A DNA stretch of 64,000 bases. Origin: Agrocybe praecox (taxonomy: Eukaryota > Basidiomycota > Agaricomycetes > Agaricales > Agrocybaceae). The notes beneath the pieces are model-generated. The model had not been told where the DNA came from, made no database searches, and saw only the letters and a program-made list of their open reading frames with translations. The stretch lies in contig OZ024841.1 of assembly GCA_964017145.1 (NCBI GenBank), forward strand, positions 806,001-870,000, written 5' to 3'. Numbering within the stretch: position 1 is the stretch's first letter; the number at the start of each line of letters is the position of its first letter. The position numbers and the translations under genes were made by a program. Positions 1 through 10,482 of the stretch are shown piece by piece.

Positions 1-137
1 TTCTTGAGAGAAGCGCAGCACATCCCGAACCTGGTCCAATTTCTCAGAAGGTTCCAAGGGTAATCACACAGATAGACGAAGGAGGCAAGTGTTTTAATAT
101 CAATGAGATGATTCCACATCCTAATATTTCGTCCCAG

Positions 138-1813
138 ATTTTGACGGAGATTCTAGAGAAGTCTCGGTTGATTATGATGTGGATAATGTAAGTTTTAGTT
201 GTGATGCATTTTTTTTCGAATGATAATGGATATTTGTATACACCAGGAGGAAGATAGCGACTACGATGGTATGGCAGCAGTACCAAAGGCAAAAGTAAAA
301 GCACAACGTGGGATTCAACGAGCATCGATTAATGCGAGCCGCTTTACTGACAGCAGGACTGGTGACATGTATTTGTCAACATTGTCTGATTCAAATAAGC
401 GCAAGCCAATGGATCCTCTCTTGCTGTACGTCTTTTCCCTTTAAGTGAATCGTTTCTAACTTTTGTGAATCGTTAGGCACACCAAGCGTACCAAAGTTAC
501 TCCACCTTCCGGACTTTTACCTCTCACGTCCGCAGCCCATGTGTCACTCTCTGCTCATGCAAATGTAGTCACGACAGTCGGCACGACCATCAAGGAATCC
601 ATGGACCCTCGCTTTTCCACTTACTACGGCGGTCTAACAGATGAAGATATTGGCTCTCAATCACCATTGTCTTTTGGTGCCAAGTCAGATATCAAAAAAG
701 TTCGTAAATTATACATTAATCCTCTGTCCTCACATACTCACTAATTGACGTAGCCTATTGCAGGAATTATCCGCAATGCACCCACAATCAAGATAGAACA
801 GGCTGAAGCTTCCTTATCGAGGACTCGCGTTCCCAAAAAGGATCGAAAATTCACCCAGGACGATATCCCTGGCCCGCCCGGCACCGTGAAGCGGTGGAAG
901 GATTACATCGTCCCAGCTTGGCGGGATTTCGCAGGGTCGAGAGAAAATCCATGGAACACAGGCGACACCGACCTATGTGAGGATTTGCAGGAGCTATGGA
1001 ATATGATTTTCGAGGACAATCCTCAGAAAATTTTTCACGATGGTCCTATATTTATTGTGGCACGTTTTTCTTTTTTTAATTCCCGAAGCATTATCTGACA
1101 CGCATAATTCTAAGGCGATTCAAAGATGGTACGAGTGGCGTTCAACGTTGGCGCGCGCTGTTCGAAACGCAGTTGACACGTACATGAATGCTTACTCAGA
1201 AGACATACGAACCCGAGCAGAACATGCGCTCTTCATGGTGGGCGACAAGAAGTGTATGCCTGCAATGTGGCAGGCTTACCCGACTTCAGAGGGAAATTTT
1301 TCGCAGGTACGTATACATTATATTCTATCTAATTCCATTACTAAGACCTTGTTCCTGTTATATAGCGTCCTCAGGGTCTATTCTTATCTCGTTTTGTTTT
1401 GAGCGGCATGGCCGCTCATCTGTCAATGACCTCGACTGTGGCCGAAGAACTTCAGGTGGATGCAGAGCCCATTGGAGCACTGGCTTTATCAGCTGTTGCG
1501 GTATGTGTTTTCGTAATTTTTATATCTTGAGAGCGAGCTGATTTATATGCAGTGTGAACGTGCCTTTTCGTTTTGGACAACCGGTGATTGTACCGTCTCG
1601 AAAGAAGAAGCAAAATTTTCCGACGCTAACTGGGGAGTCAAGACATCGCAGTACCTCCCTTCAGTCAAGAAACTGCGACCATCTCAATGGGAAAGGATTA
1701 AGGACCAAGCACGGGAGATGATAGTGTCGCCTCGAGGAGCCCTCACTATATCAGTACGCGGTAGCAGCCCAGTGGACGATGTTCGCGGCTGTCTCGAGGA
1801 GGACAGTGACTAG
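138..1813 (+). CDS. Uncharacterised agaricomycete multi-exon protein, 5' end outside the window
   Basis: A spliced reading frame runs through exons at about 138-187, 247-425, 477-703, 764-1056, 1115-1306, 1366-1500 and 1553-1813. All junctions I chose keep the frame; the donor at 1057 (GTGGCA) is weak. The first readable exon is acidic (DGDSREV, VDYDVDN) and begins in phase, so at least one exon lies upstream. The middle carries a Trp/Arg-rich block (VKRWKDYIVPAWRDF, QRWYEWRSTL), followed by a Cys/Phe segment (CERAFSFWTTGD) and a Lys-rich tail ending EEDSD. This layout, a W..WR block and then a C-terminal ERA-type segment, matches my memory of uncharacterised repetitive agaricomycete proteins. 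I recognise no catalytic motif and assign no function. Coding is well supported by seven in-frame exons; identity is weak. Confidence 0.6.
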
Positions 1814-2142
1814 TAGGTTTCAATTAGTAACGGCACATAGTAATATAGGTTTCATTTTTTTGTAATGTTTTTATTACATTTGAATACTATTCTATTGCCA
1901 TACAAAAATGTGTGACCCAGCAACCGATAATACATGTCTTACCTGGTCTTACCTGACTTAGTGACTTGGTCACTTAGCGACTTGGGCTGACTTAGCGATG
2001 ACTTGGCTAAGACCGATCACTTGGAGCAGGAGATTCACTTCTTATCCAAGTGACCCAGCCTTAGCGACTTACGCGTCTTACATCACTTGGCGTCTGTACC
2101 AAGTCGTGTAAGACGCGTAAGTCAACTTGTAGTTTTCCTGAT
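1814..2142. repeat. Intergenic spacer with CACTTGG/GACTTAG-type short repeats and a 58-bp hairpin
   Basis: After an AT-rich 3' region the sequence turns into degenerate repeats of ACTTAGTGACTTGG type (about 1935-2062). It ends in a perfect 16-bp inverted repeat: GACTTACGCGTCTTAC at 2066-2081 pairs with 2108-2123. An inner stem ACTTGG/CCAAGT (2085-2090, 2099-2104) fills much of the loop. The hairpin stops about 20 bp from the point where F-box homology begins. No gene is seen. Confidence 0.6.
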
Positions 2143-2409
2143 GAACTTGGCGCTTTCTTTGGTAGGCTCTTTGTTAGACCCATCCATATGCAGAACCGTG
2201 ACTCTTGATCTCAGGCGCTCGTTCGTGTCAAGCAGTTTCAAGGTGTCCTGGAGTGTGATTGATCCATATTTCACCTTCAAATGCTTGTACAAAATTGGGC
2301 GTGCCGCTTCGAGCCATTGGGATGAAACCAAGCACAATGCCGCCACGTCGCGCTGGCATTCAACCATCAATGTGACCTGTAGGCCAACATCAAATGGTAT
2401 GGAGCTCAT
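2143..2409 (-). pseudogene. N-terminal fragment of a PFDVG-type F-box gene
   Basis: Reading leftward from 2409 the frame starts MSSIPFDVGLQ and runs through the F-box-like core (RDVAALCLVSSQWLEAARP, then ILYKHLKVKYG). It closely matches the genes starting at 11415 and 15840. Homology stops at about 2143, inside the segment corresponding to EESAKNW of the intact copy. The frame then continues for only about seven unrelated residues. The rest of exon 1 and exons 2-3 are absent. The 5' flank (2410-2560) also matches the flank of the intact copy, including the block around CTTTCTCATCACATGAC. I infer a truncated duplicate whose break lies beside the 2066-2123 hairpin. It might still be transcribed but cannot encode the receptor part. 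Confidence 0.8.
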
Positions 2410-3093
2410 TGCAAGAGAAGGTTAGCAGAAAAGTAACTGTCGGAAGTGAGGAGTGCAAACAAAAGTTCGTATCTGATTCATGGTTGAAACGTTGATAACC
2501 CAAATATGGCTTTCTCATCACATGACTATGATGTCATCTTAAAGTGTCCTCCGACTTGAGTTTATGCAAGCGGCTCTAAACAGGAAGGATACCCCACGGG
2601 CCCAAACTGATAAGGTCTATACGTTTGGCGGTGTATCAAAAAAGACACAAATTAATATAGTGATGAACTAAATGCAGTCTGCTTGAGGCCACATTTTCTG
2701 TACAGCAGTGCACACTGCACAATTATAAATTTTTGGCTATGATGAACGTTATTTCGTTACATCGCTATCAATTATAATCAAAGATACCACAGAGTCCATG
2801 GAAGGGTGTTAACTCAGAGTACAGGAGAACATTGCTGCCTATATATAACAGTGAGAAGCTGGAGGGAATGAACTTTGGATGATGTTTATTGAGAACGTTA
2901 CTGAAGACCTCGTATCTAGACACGTCCATTGATATCTATCCAGCAGTAGTGCTTTGTGAAATCCATTAAATCTGCGGCGCGGCTCTACATATCAATACTT
3001 CTCGGGCTGCTTTCAATGTATGATTGGCAAGATTCGAGAATGCCTTTGGAGACGTAGGAAGAAAGAAGCCACAAATAACCACTTCAAAATGTG
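2410..3093. other. Intergenic, 5' flank of the F-box fragment, no gene
   Basis: The first ~150 bp are related to the upstream flanks at 11416-11500 and 15841-15960, as expected for a duplicated unit. The remainder is AT-rich with no supported ORF, RNA gene or promoter that I can identify. Confidence 0.5.
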
Positions 3094-5314
3094 CAGGCCC
3101 GGTGGGCGTGAGCGGGCAAATGTGTATACTATACTATATTCCAAATACGGTCGAACATCCAATGCGCGTCCCGGCAGGTAGGCACACTACATTGTGCCAC
3201 AAGACACAGTCTAGCGCGCAAAATACTGTGCCAGATGACACGAGTCCAGCGAACACTTTCATCCGCTGGATCCCGTATGGCTTAAATAGGTATGCGGAGA
3301 CTCAAAAATGGCTATATCTGATTGGCCGTGAATGGTAATAGCACGAAATTGTACGCAGTGCGCCGCCAGTATCGCCGCAATAATGATAGAAATGCTAAAT
3401 TTTATATACCGCATAATATTCTGTATTACTTGTAAATATGATACACATGATATGTACCCAGATGACCAGTATTGAATAAAGAATGATGTCAATATATTAT
3501 AGCTGTGCGCCGCATCTGGCAGTATATAATGTAAATAAAATTGATTAAACCATAAATGGCAAAGAATCCTTCATTAGACAATTAGACAGTCATTAGTACA
3601 CTGTATATTTCGCCGCCCTGCACGCCGCCCAAGAACCAGACATCAGCAACAAAAATTTAAAAAAATTTAAAATACAGCACGCCACAATGGGCGCCTCTTT
3701 GCCTCCTTGAAAATTGAAAACTTCAGATAATGATGTCACTTTCTCAACGTGGTGCATGTGGCGCCGCCTTGGGCTCCTGCATTGAATGCGGATACCAGGA
3801 ATTATTGTGCTGTATGTGTAGTTTCTTATCTTCTTCTTTCCATTCATATTCAATTTATATGCAGTTGTTCTGCTCTTTTATCCCCCCGCACGGCGTGCCA
3901 GGCGCCGCACGGGAGCTGTGATGATACAGGGCTGAATATATATTAAAATCGGCGCATAATGCGGCGCGCCTGGATATGTATTGAACAATGAATCTGTATT
4001 TCTATATTTAATCTTATAGTATTACGGAAATGGCCTGCTGGCAAGGACATCACGGTAGTTATTTGGAAAGTACAAGGCAGAAAGGTACTTCACAGATGCC
4101 AAGCATAATATAACATAAATTTTCCTTAATACTTCGCCACTTAATGCACCACATAAGGAATAAAATGGTAGGAACATGTTAGAGTTGTTAAGTGCATCAC
4201 ATTTTGCGCCGGTCAATCTTCGTGCACTGGTGTTATATATTTAATTGTGTAGTGTATGGTATACAATATCAGCGGTACATTGGCCACAGAGAAGCAGTAA
4301 ATTTATCAACTGTGCACAAAACAAATAGCTCACATTGCGGCAAAGAATGCACCGCCTCTGGCATCATAAAATGTGTAATTCCACAATGTATCTACATTGA
4401 GTGTCAATGTGTTTACCACTCCATAAAACCGAGTACTATATCTTTTACAACATGATGCATTGATATGACAATACTGGGCGCTAATTGTCAACATCTACTT
4501 CATGTAGACGGCACATACCTAGGAGTTTCCAGCTGTAACAATGATAAGCACTGATAAAATCGATCCCAAGCACATGATTATATATCTACATGCCATAGTA
4601 TAAGAGTATGGATGATTGTAGATTAATTATCCTGGCGCTTATTGAACTTTGCACCTCTCTAGTCTCCTGTTTTCCTTATTTGAATGTATGCCATCATTGC
4701 CATGTTAATATTGTTATTGGATAGTACAGAGATCCGGACAGGATGCTGCCAGTTTTCAATTGCACATAGATGTTTTCAGGAGATAACTATGTATTGTATA
4801 ATATTTGCTCTACCATGTGTATAAGTTATGAGCTGAAGTAGATGTGCAGAAAATAAATGGGCGCTACCGCTAGTGCTCACAGTACTTGCATTCCACAAGT
4901 AAATGTAAGATAGAAGGATGATGTCAATCTGGACATGTTATCTTCAATGCCTACCAAAACTGTATACACTTCCCACTTGTATCTTCATGATTGACTTACA
5001 TATAGGTAACAACCTCCACATTTCTGCATTGCACAAACACGCATATATTGTCTGGTAGTAAAATTTAAGTATTACCACAAGGAGTGTTTCTCACCCATTC
5101 TAACTTGTTTACTAACTAGAAATTATTGTACCTGTACGGTAACAACATCGTTCGAATGATACACATAAACACAACAAAACAAACAAGCGCCTGCTGCCGA
5201 GTATGTTACCTTTTAATTTAGCGCTCAATGTATACTAATACAATCTAATTTAAAATATAGAACTCCGCGGATAACGCACATTGATGGTCATTTTTGCTTA
5301 CATTTATAAGCAGT

Positions 5315-5447
5315 TAAAAATAAAATATTTTCCATTTTGAGGCGGCGCATAATGCGGCGTCTTGCTGAACACGTCAGTGTTGACTCTTTGTTGAAAATAA
5401 AATAATTTCCATTCTGAGGCGGCATGTAATGCAGCATCTTGTTGAAC
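5315..5447. repeat. Tandem ~55-bp duplication inside the AT-rich element
   Basis: Two units (about 5315-5370 and 5391-5447) share AAAATAAAAT, TTTCCATT, TGAGGCGGC and the end TGAAC. The differences fall mainly at CpG sites: GCGGCGTC in the first is GCAGCATC in the second, and TTGCTGAAC is TTGTTGAAC. This is the pattern left by C-to-T change. Confidence 0.6.
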
Positions 5448-5632
5448 AAATTATCCTTCTAACCAAGTCACTGTGCGGTACAAGAAGATGTGTAAATGAT
5501 ATATTTATGTAGTATCTGCACTACTAGGTAGTAGGTATGGAGATATATATCGCACAGAGACTCCTCATTATTGCAACAAAATTATTAGGTGCTGTATGAT
5601 TTTCCAATGATAAATTGTCGTTCTGTATAATT

Positions 5633-5659
5633 AAAAGGGGCGCTTAGAGCGCCCCTTTT
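5633..5659. repeat. Perfect GC-rich hairpin AAAAGGGGCGC / GCGCCCCTTTT
   Basis: An 11-bp perfect inverted repeat (5633-5643 and 5649-5659) encloses the loop TTAGA. It is the strongest of several GGCGC-N-GCGCC mini-hairpins in the AT-rich element; others lie at about 3951-3970, 5702-5719 and 6193-6213. On either strand it would form a very stable stem flanked by A or T runs. Confidence 0.75.
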
Positions 5660-6637
5660 CAATGGTTATTGTCACATGTTTCCTTAGTTTGAGACGCTAA
5701 ACGGCGCTTGATGCGGCGCCATTTGAGGTAATAAGCCTGCATTTGTGAGAGCACACCCTACACATCAACACGACGCCCACTGCATATATGTACAGTCAAT
5801 AATGTGGTATCTCTATTTGTCAATGACACACGGCGCTCAATGTGGAGTTCAATTTTCAGTAAATCATAATTTAGAAATTGATTAGATTAATGTATTAATG
5901 AATGGGCCACTACCCATGTAAATTGGCGTCGGGTGGCTAAATATGCAGATACAAGGTGAAGAGATACTTTTTAAAATATGAATAAATCTCACAAAGAGGC
6001 GCTGCTTAGTGCGTCGCATGCAGCATCTCTGAATATTTATTCCGACACATACTACAATTTATTTAACTGCCATGTGCGGCGCATTCCAGGCACTTTGTAA
6101 TTCAATTTAAAACTTGTATGCTCCATCCCGTGTTACAAATACGATATAGTATACAGTCTAAGAAATACATACTACAGGACCTGAATCATAACAGCGGCGC
6201 AATGTAGCGCCGTGGCACTGAGGAGCGCACCCAGCTGAGCTTACATACATATTTTATAACATATTCAGTCTGATCTACTAAAAATTCAATTAGAACTGAT
6301 CACATAGCATATTGAAACCCATAATTTGGGCACTCTAATTCAATGACTAATTTTTATCGAGTTGGTTCTGCTGGCAGTGGACTGTGATGTGCGCCGCTAA
6401 GAACGGTGCTGAACGCTTGCAATCCTAACCATGTGAGCTGACAAAGGCGGCGCGAATATACAAGTCCCCAGAGTATACAGCCAATCAGAGAGCAAGAATC
6501 CATTTCTATATTGGTACCCCTATATCCACTGGTTCAGCGAATACTTTGATATCATATCATACGGTACACTGCACATGCGCGCTGTATCATATGTTACGGT
6601 ACAGTGTAGCTCTTATATGTGGTCCCGGTGGGCGCTG

Positions 6638-7626
6638 AACAGATCAAATTTTGTGAATAAACGAAGGGAATATACGGCAGCAGAAATACACTAGAAACCC
6701 CGATCCACAAACTTGGCCAGACCAGATTGTATGAGTACGGTTGCCTGGAACCGCAAGGATTTTTTTTTGGTTTTCAGTTGATCGCTTGATCACTAAGCTT
6801 GAGTCACCCATCATCGTCTCTGTCCACCAAGTCACTCACCCCATCCATCCACTCTACCTATCTTCTCATGCGTGGATCCAATGCAATCCAAGCCCACCCA
6901 TTCCATTCACAAATGAAAGTCTTCCGGCTATTCGAATGTATCCCTCATTGAACTCAACTAAAGGCATGATCGTGCGTTCGGGTACGGGCGACCCACGAGG
7001 ACCCAGCGCCCAGGTGCCAGTGGCAGGAACAGTTCGGGAACATAGGAGGTAGTTCGGAATGTCCCAACTGTTTGGATTCATACTTCCCACTCATTGCTCT
7101 CCGCTGATGATTCACGAATGTGGTGCATAGCATACCATAGGCAGAGCGCAATTATGATGAGGTATTTCCGAATCAACGGAACAAACAAGGCAGAGGCGAA
7201 CAGGAAAACAATGAAAAACCGAGAGACAGACTTATGACCTAAGCAAGACGGAACAGGTAAGGGTCTAGGAAGTTAATCCCAGATAGAAAACAAAGTGAGA
7301 CGCGAGAGGGATAGAGAGAGGTATGTGGTCACAGTGAACACAAGAGGGGACATTAAAAGGACAGAGCAAAGGACCTGAAAAGGCGGGTGGAGATAATCGT
7401 GACAGACAATAGCTAGGCTAACCCCTCGCGACGCAACGGGAGGACTCTCGAGTAAGGAATAGGTGGCCAGAATGCTATTCTTGACGTGCACGACTTCAAT
7501 GCCATGTTACTCCAAGTGAGTTCTCATGATCAATTCATAACTGCAGTTTTCATTGGATGGGTGGCGAAGGGTACATGAAAAACTCTTTAATCAAAGTTAT
7601 GATCAAAGATAATGGAGCATTGTTGC
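6638..7626. other. Downstream flank of split F-box gene; first copy of a dispersed repeat
   Basis: 6830-7200 carries a repeat with the core GATCGTGCGTTCG (6968-6980), a segment GGAGGTAGTT and the trailer CAGAGCGCAAT. Related copies lie at 11.7-13.1 kb. 7270-7500 matches 14055-14230, the region downstream of the intact F-box gene: both contain GACGCGAGAGGGAT and GGTATGTGGTCACAGTGA. The F-box gene and its 3' flank were therefore duplicated together. ORFs here (for example 6741-7052) cross the repeat and I do not treat them as genes. Confidence 0.6.
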
Positions 7627-8239
7627 TTATTCCTCCATCCACCAAATACCACGACTCGAGTACGATCTTTCTACGATCCTAGCTTCTGCCGATGGATTGG
7701 CTTCATCGCCTTCACGCTCAATGACGACATCCGGCTTCGCTCCATTAGAAAAGAACAGATTGATCAAGCGAATAGTCTTGCTTTGACGGGCATAGTAAAG
7801 TGCCTGGGATTGTGTTATTGTGTCCCCTAGGAAATCGATTTGCTGAAGCATGGAGAAGGAGTTCAGAATTCCGACAAAATCCAACAACTGGAGAATAAGT
7901 GTTTATCAGTCGATCAGTCCATACGAATATAAGAAACCACAGTACCACATCGTGGGGAAGATAAGGCAAGTCCTTTACCCTCATGTAATCTCGCTGTATA
8001 TAGTAGCAAGCAAGGTGTTCGAGTAAAGGCGCCACATGCGACAAGATTTCGAGGACTCTTAAGGTATAATCGCCATGGAAATCCACTACACCCGGTTTGA
8101 AGTATCGCAGTTGGTGAAACCCACCAGTACGTTGTACAATTCGTGCGAAGGTCGAAGGGTAATAGTTAAATGCACAATTACTATCCTCGAATGACAGAGC
8201 CTCCTGGCCGCCCATTTCAAGAGCAACCAGGTTTTTTGA
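7627..8239 (-). pseudogene. 3' half of an F-box gene split by insertion
   Basis: Reading leftward, homology begins KNLVALEMGGQEAL at about 8231 and continues through YYPSTFARIVQRTG and APLLEHLA, ending in exon 2 near 7948. Exon 3 follows (about 7900-7627: LQQIDFLGDTITQSQALYY ... GIWWMEE, stop). The segment matches exons 2-3 of the intact paralog at 14323-15840. Its first residues join exactly onto the residues where the 10490-11415 segment stops (SSSL-KK). The two pieces are therefore one gene interrupted by the 8240-10489 insertion. This half has no start codon or promoter of its own. Confidence 0.85.
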
Positions 8240-8641
8240 TGGATAGCGGCCATATCAAAATGTTGATATTAAGCACACCACCCCTTGTATATATTGGTTA
8301 ACATACATATGTGATAAAGTCACGGTGCCTGTTTATTACTGGTATGGGTGGGGATGGGGATGCTATGCTCGGCATAATTTTCGAGATGGAGAAAGACAAG
8401 GGCCTCCCGTGAATAAAAATGGCCATAGAATAAAGGGATTTGTACTACGTTGTCAACGTGAAGAAGGTTTTCACTTGGGTTTACCGGAACTGAGGTGTTC
8501 GGGATATTCCAATTGGTTCAACAGTAAAATTTACCGAGGTGCTGTAATGTGATGTAGTAAGATGATATGTGAGTAACTAAAAAGAAAGATATGAATGTGA
8601 GTAGAGTGCTGAGACTATAATAGAAATGAAAAGAAAATAGA

Positions 8642-9136
8642 TCAAAATCTGGATGATAAAACTTATTGTAGCTTTATCACTCTTGACCTTACGTGCCTTA
8701 ACCTAGTGATACTCGAAGTATCTTTGTTATAATCAGAATCTGGATGATAAGGCTTATCGATGCTTATCACTTCTGAGTTATCGTTGATTGTTGACTATCA
8801 ATCTTCTGTGCAAATCAGAATCTGGATGACAAGAATGCTTATCACTTCTGAGATGCGGTAATCGTTAAACGTACTTCTTCTTGGCAGAAATTCAGAATCT
8901 GGATGACAAGAATGCTTGTCACTTCTGGGGTATAGTAGACGTCGTAGGTATCTCTTCTTGGCAGAAAGTAGCTCGTGGCAGAAAGTAACTCGTGGCAGAA
9001 GGTAACTCTTGGCAGAAGGTAACTCTTGGCAGACAGTAGCTCGTGGCAGAAAGTAACTCGTGGCAGAAGGTAACTCGTGGGAGAAATCAGAATCAGAATC
9101 TGGATGTTAAGACTTATCGATGCTTAACACTTCTGA
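8642..9136. repeat. Five dispersed imperfect hairpins with covarying stems
   Basis: The copies are 8642-8686, 8733-8776, 8815-8851, 8892-8928 and 9093-9136. Each has an outer stem TCAGAA/TTCTGA (variants in copies 1 and 4), a shared TCTGGAT side sequence and an inner stem. The inner stems are GATAAA/TTTATC, GATAAG/CTTATC, GACAAG/CTTATC, GACAAG/CTTGTC and GTTAAG/CTTAAC. All but the third pair perfectly although their bases differ, so the two arms change together. Copies 2 and 5 share the loop core CTTATCGATG. Confidence 0.85.
8960..9078. repeat. Seven tandem 17-bp units GGCAGAARGTARCTCKT
   Basis: Seven head-to-tail units of exactly 17 bp differ by a few transitions and one transversion. A partial unit (GGGAGAAATC) leads directly into hairpin copy 5, and a lone unit start (GGCAGAAA) at 8883 leads into hairpin copy 4. 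The lead-in and the hairpin may therefore be one composite repeat. Confidence 0.85.
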
Positions 9137-10482
9137 ATTGCTTAGAGAATAATAGTACTTGAGAGTCTTATTGAAAGGAAGTTGTAAAGCAGTAAAGTTA
9201 TGGGGAAAAGGTAGAATGATTATTCTTCTTTCTAATCTACTACATATTTATACTGTTTTTCTATCCTACATCATAGTTCATGTTTCATGTTTAATAAGTG
9301 TAAATCATAATGCCTTAGTAATACATTAGTAATGCATTAGTAATGGTATCCATAAGTGTTACTGATACGTGTTTTATATGGCTGTGTTACATGTTTCATA
9401 ATGTTCCCGCGATTTATTAACCACGTGTTTCATATTTGTCACGTGTTTCATGTTCATCATGTGTTTCATAATGTGTGTCTATTTATAAGTTTATGTTGCC
9501 TTGGAAGCGATAGGCTCTATCTGAATATTTGGGCTTGGTGTATTCTTCCTTCTCAACAATCTTCTGTGATCATGTTTTTGACAACAAACAGGATCTAATG
9601 CTGACAACGTATGTAAGTCAAGTACAGTATTCTAAATGGGTTTGACCCTAACGCAGTAGTTGAGGGGACAGCTGGACGAAAGAAAATTCGATTTGGCCCT
9701 AACGCGATGCGACATGGAAAACACGCGCGTGACGCGGAAAAACATATGCATGACCCAAAACTATACGCCGAGCAGCCATGTAAAAAAGGTCCCCGGCATA
9801 CAAGAAAAGGGCAACGCACTATTTTTCGGACCTCAAGCTGTGCGATTATTACGCATCGTGGCGATTGGGTGCGATCCCTCGACATAATGTTTGGGATGGA
9901 GTATCATGGATATTTACGGAGCACATTCAATGCTTACTTTTTCTTTTTCTACTTGGCCTTGGAATAAATTATAATTTAACAACTTGTACACGAAGCCACT
10001 ATGTATGTCAGTACCACCACCGTGTTCAATCCCACCCGTCGAGCCTACTACCCGGCAACGTTGTACCGAGGCCGCAATATGTAGAGCTCCGGATTCCATC
10101 TGTACATCGAGATCATGAGCGTGGAATCCCAGCCAGCTCCTGTTGACGAGTTCTTCCAGCTTGACGGTTCCTTAGGTCTAGTACCACATCCATTCCGGCC
10201 TTGAACCAATGTCGGAAAAGGGCACGTGGACCTGTCACCCGGGACGGGATGCTCGGGGTGCGCAATTATGCAGTCGGAATGGGATAGTATTCGGGATGTC
10301 TGATGGAGGAATGCCGGGTGGAATGGAGTAAATACCTGTATATGCTGCCCGGGATGGAATCTACGTCCCTGCTAATGGCCATCATATTCCGAGAAAATAT
10401 CCCTTCCCGAAATATAAACACACTTACATGTCTAACTTTCTAACACATATGTAACTATATTTTATCACTCTGCACTTGCACC

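Larger units (their letters stand above)
3094..6637. mobile_element. AT-rich non-autonomous element with long decayed inverted ends
   Basis: The left end (CAGGCCCGGTGGGC, 3094) and the reverse complement of the right end (CAGCGCCCACCGGG, ending 6637) are similar. Resemblance continues inward for about 170-240 bp: blocks around AGCGCGCA, ATCCGCTGG or TTCGCTG, AATGG and CTGATTGGC occur in the same order at both ends (3094-3335 versus 6470-6637, inverted). The 3.1-kb interior has no long ORF. It is AT-rich and studded with short GC-only motifs (GGCGC...GCGCC). No target-site duplication is evident. I infer an old non-autonomous DNA transposon or foldback element. A nuclear copy of mitochondrial intergenic DNA would also give AT-rich sequence with GC clusters, but the inverted ends favour a transposon. 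Confidence 0.5.

Noticed and set aside
3094..6637. Nuclear copy of mitochondrial DNA
   Set aside because: AT-rich DNA with GC clusters would fit, but no mitochondrial gene is recognisable and the inverted ends suit a transposon better. It is kept only as an alternative to test.
8642..9136. CRISPR-like array (regular repeats with spacers)
   Set aside because: Repeat bodies vary and are palindromic in covarying fashion, spacing is irregular, and the genome is eukaryotic.
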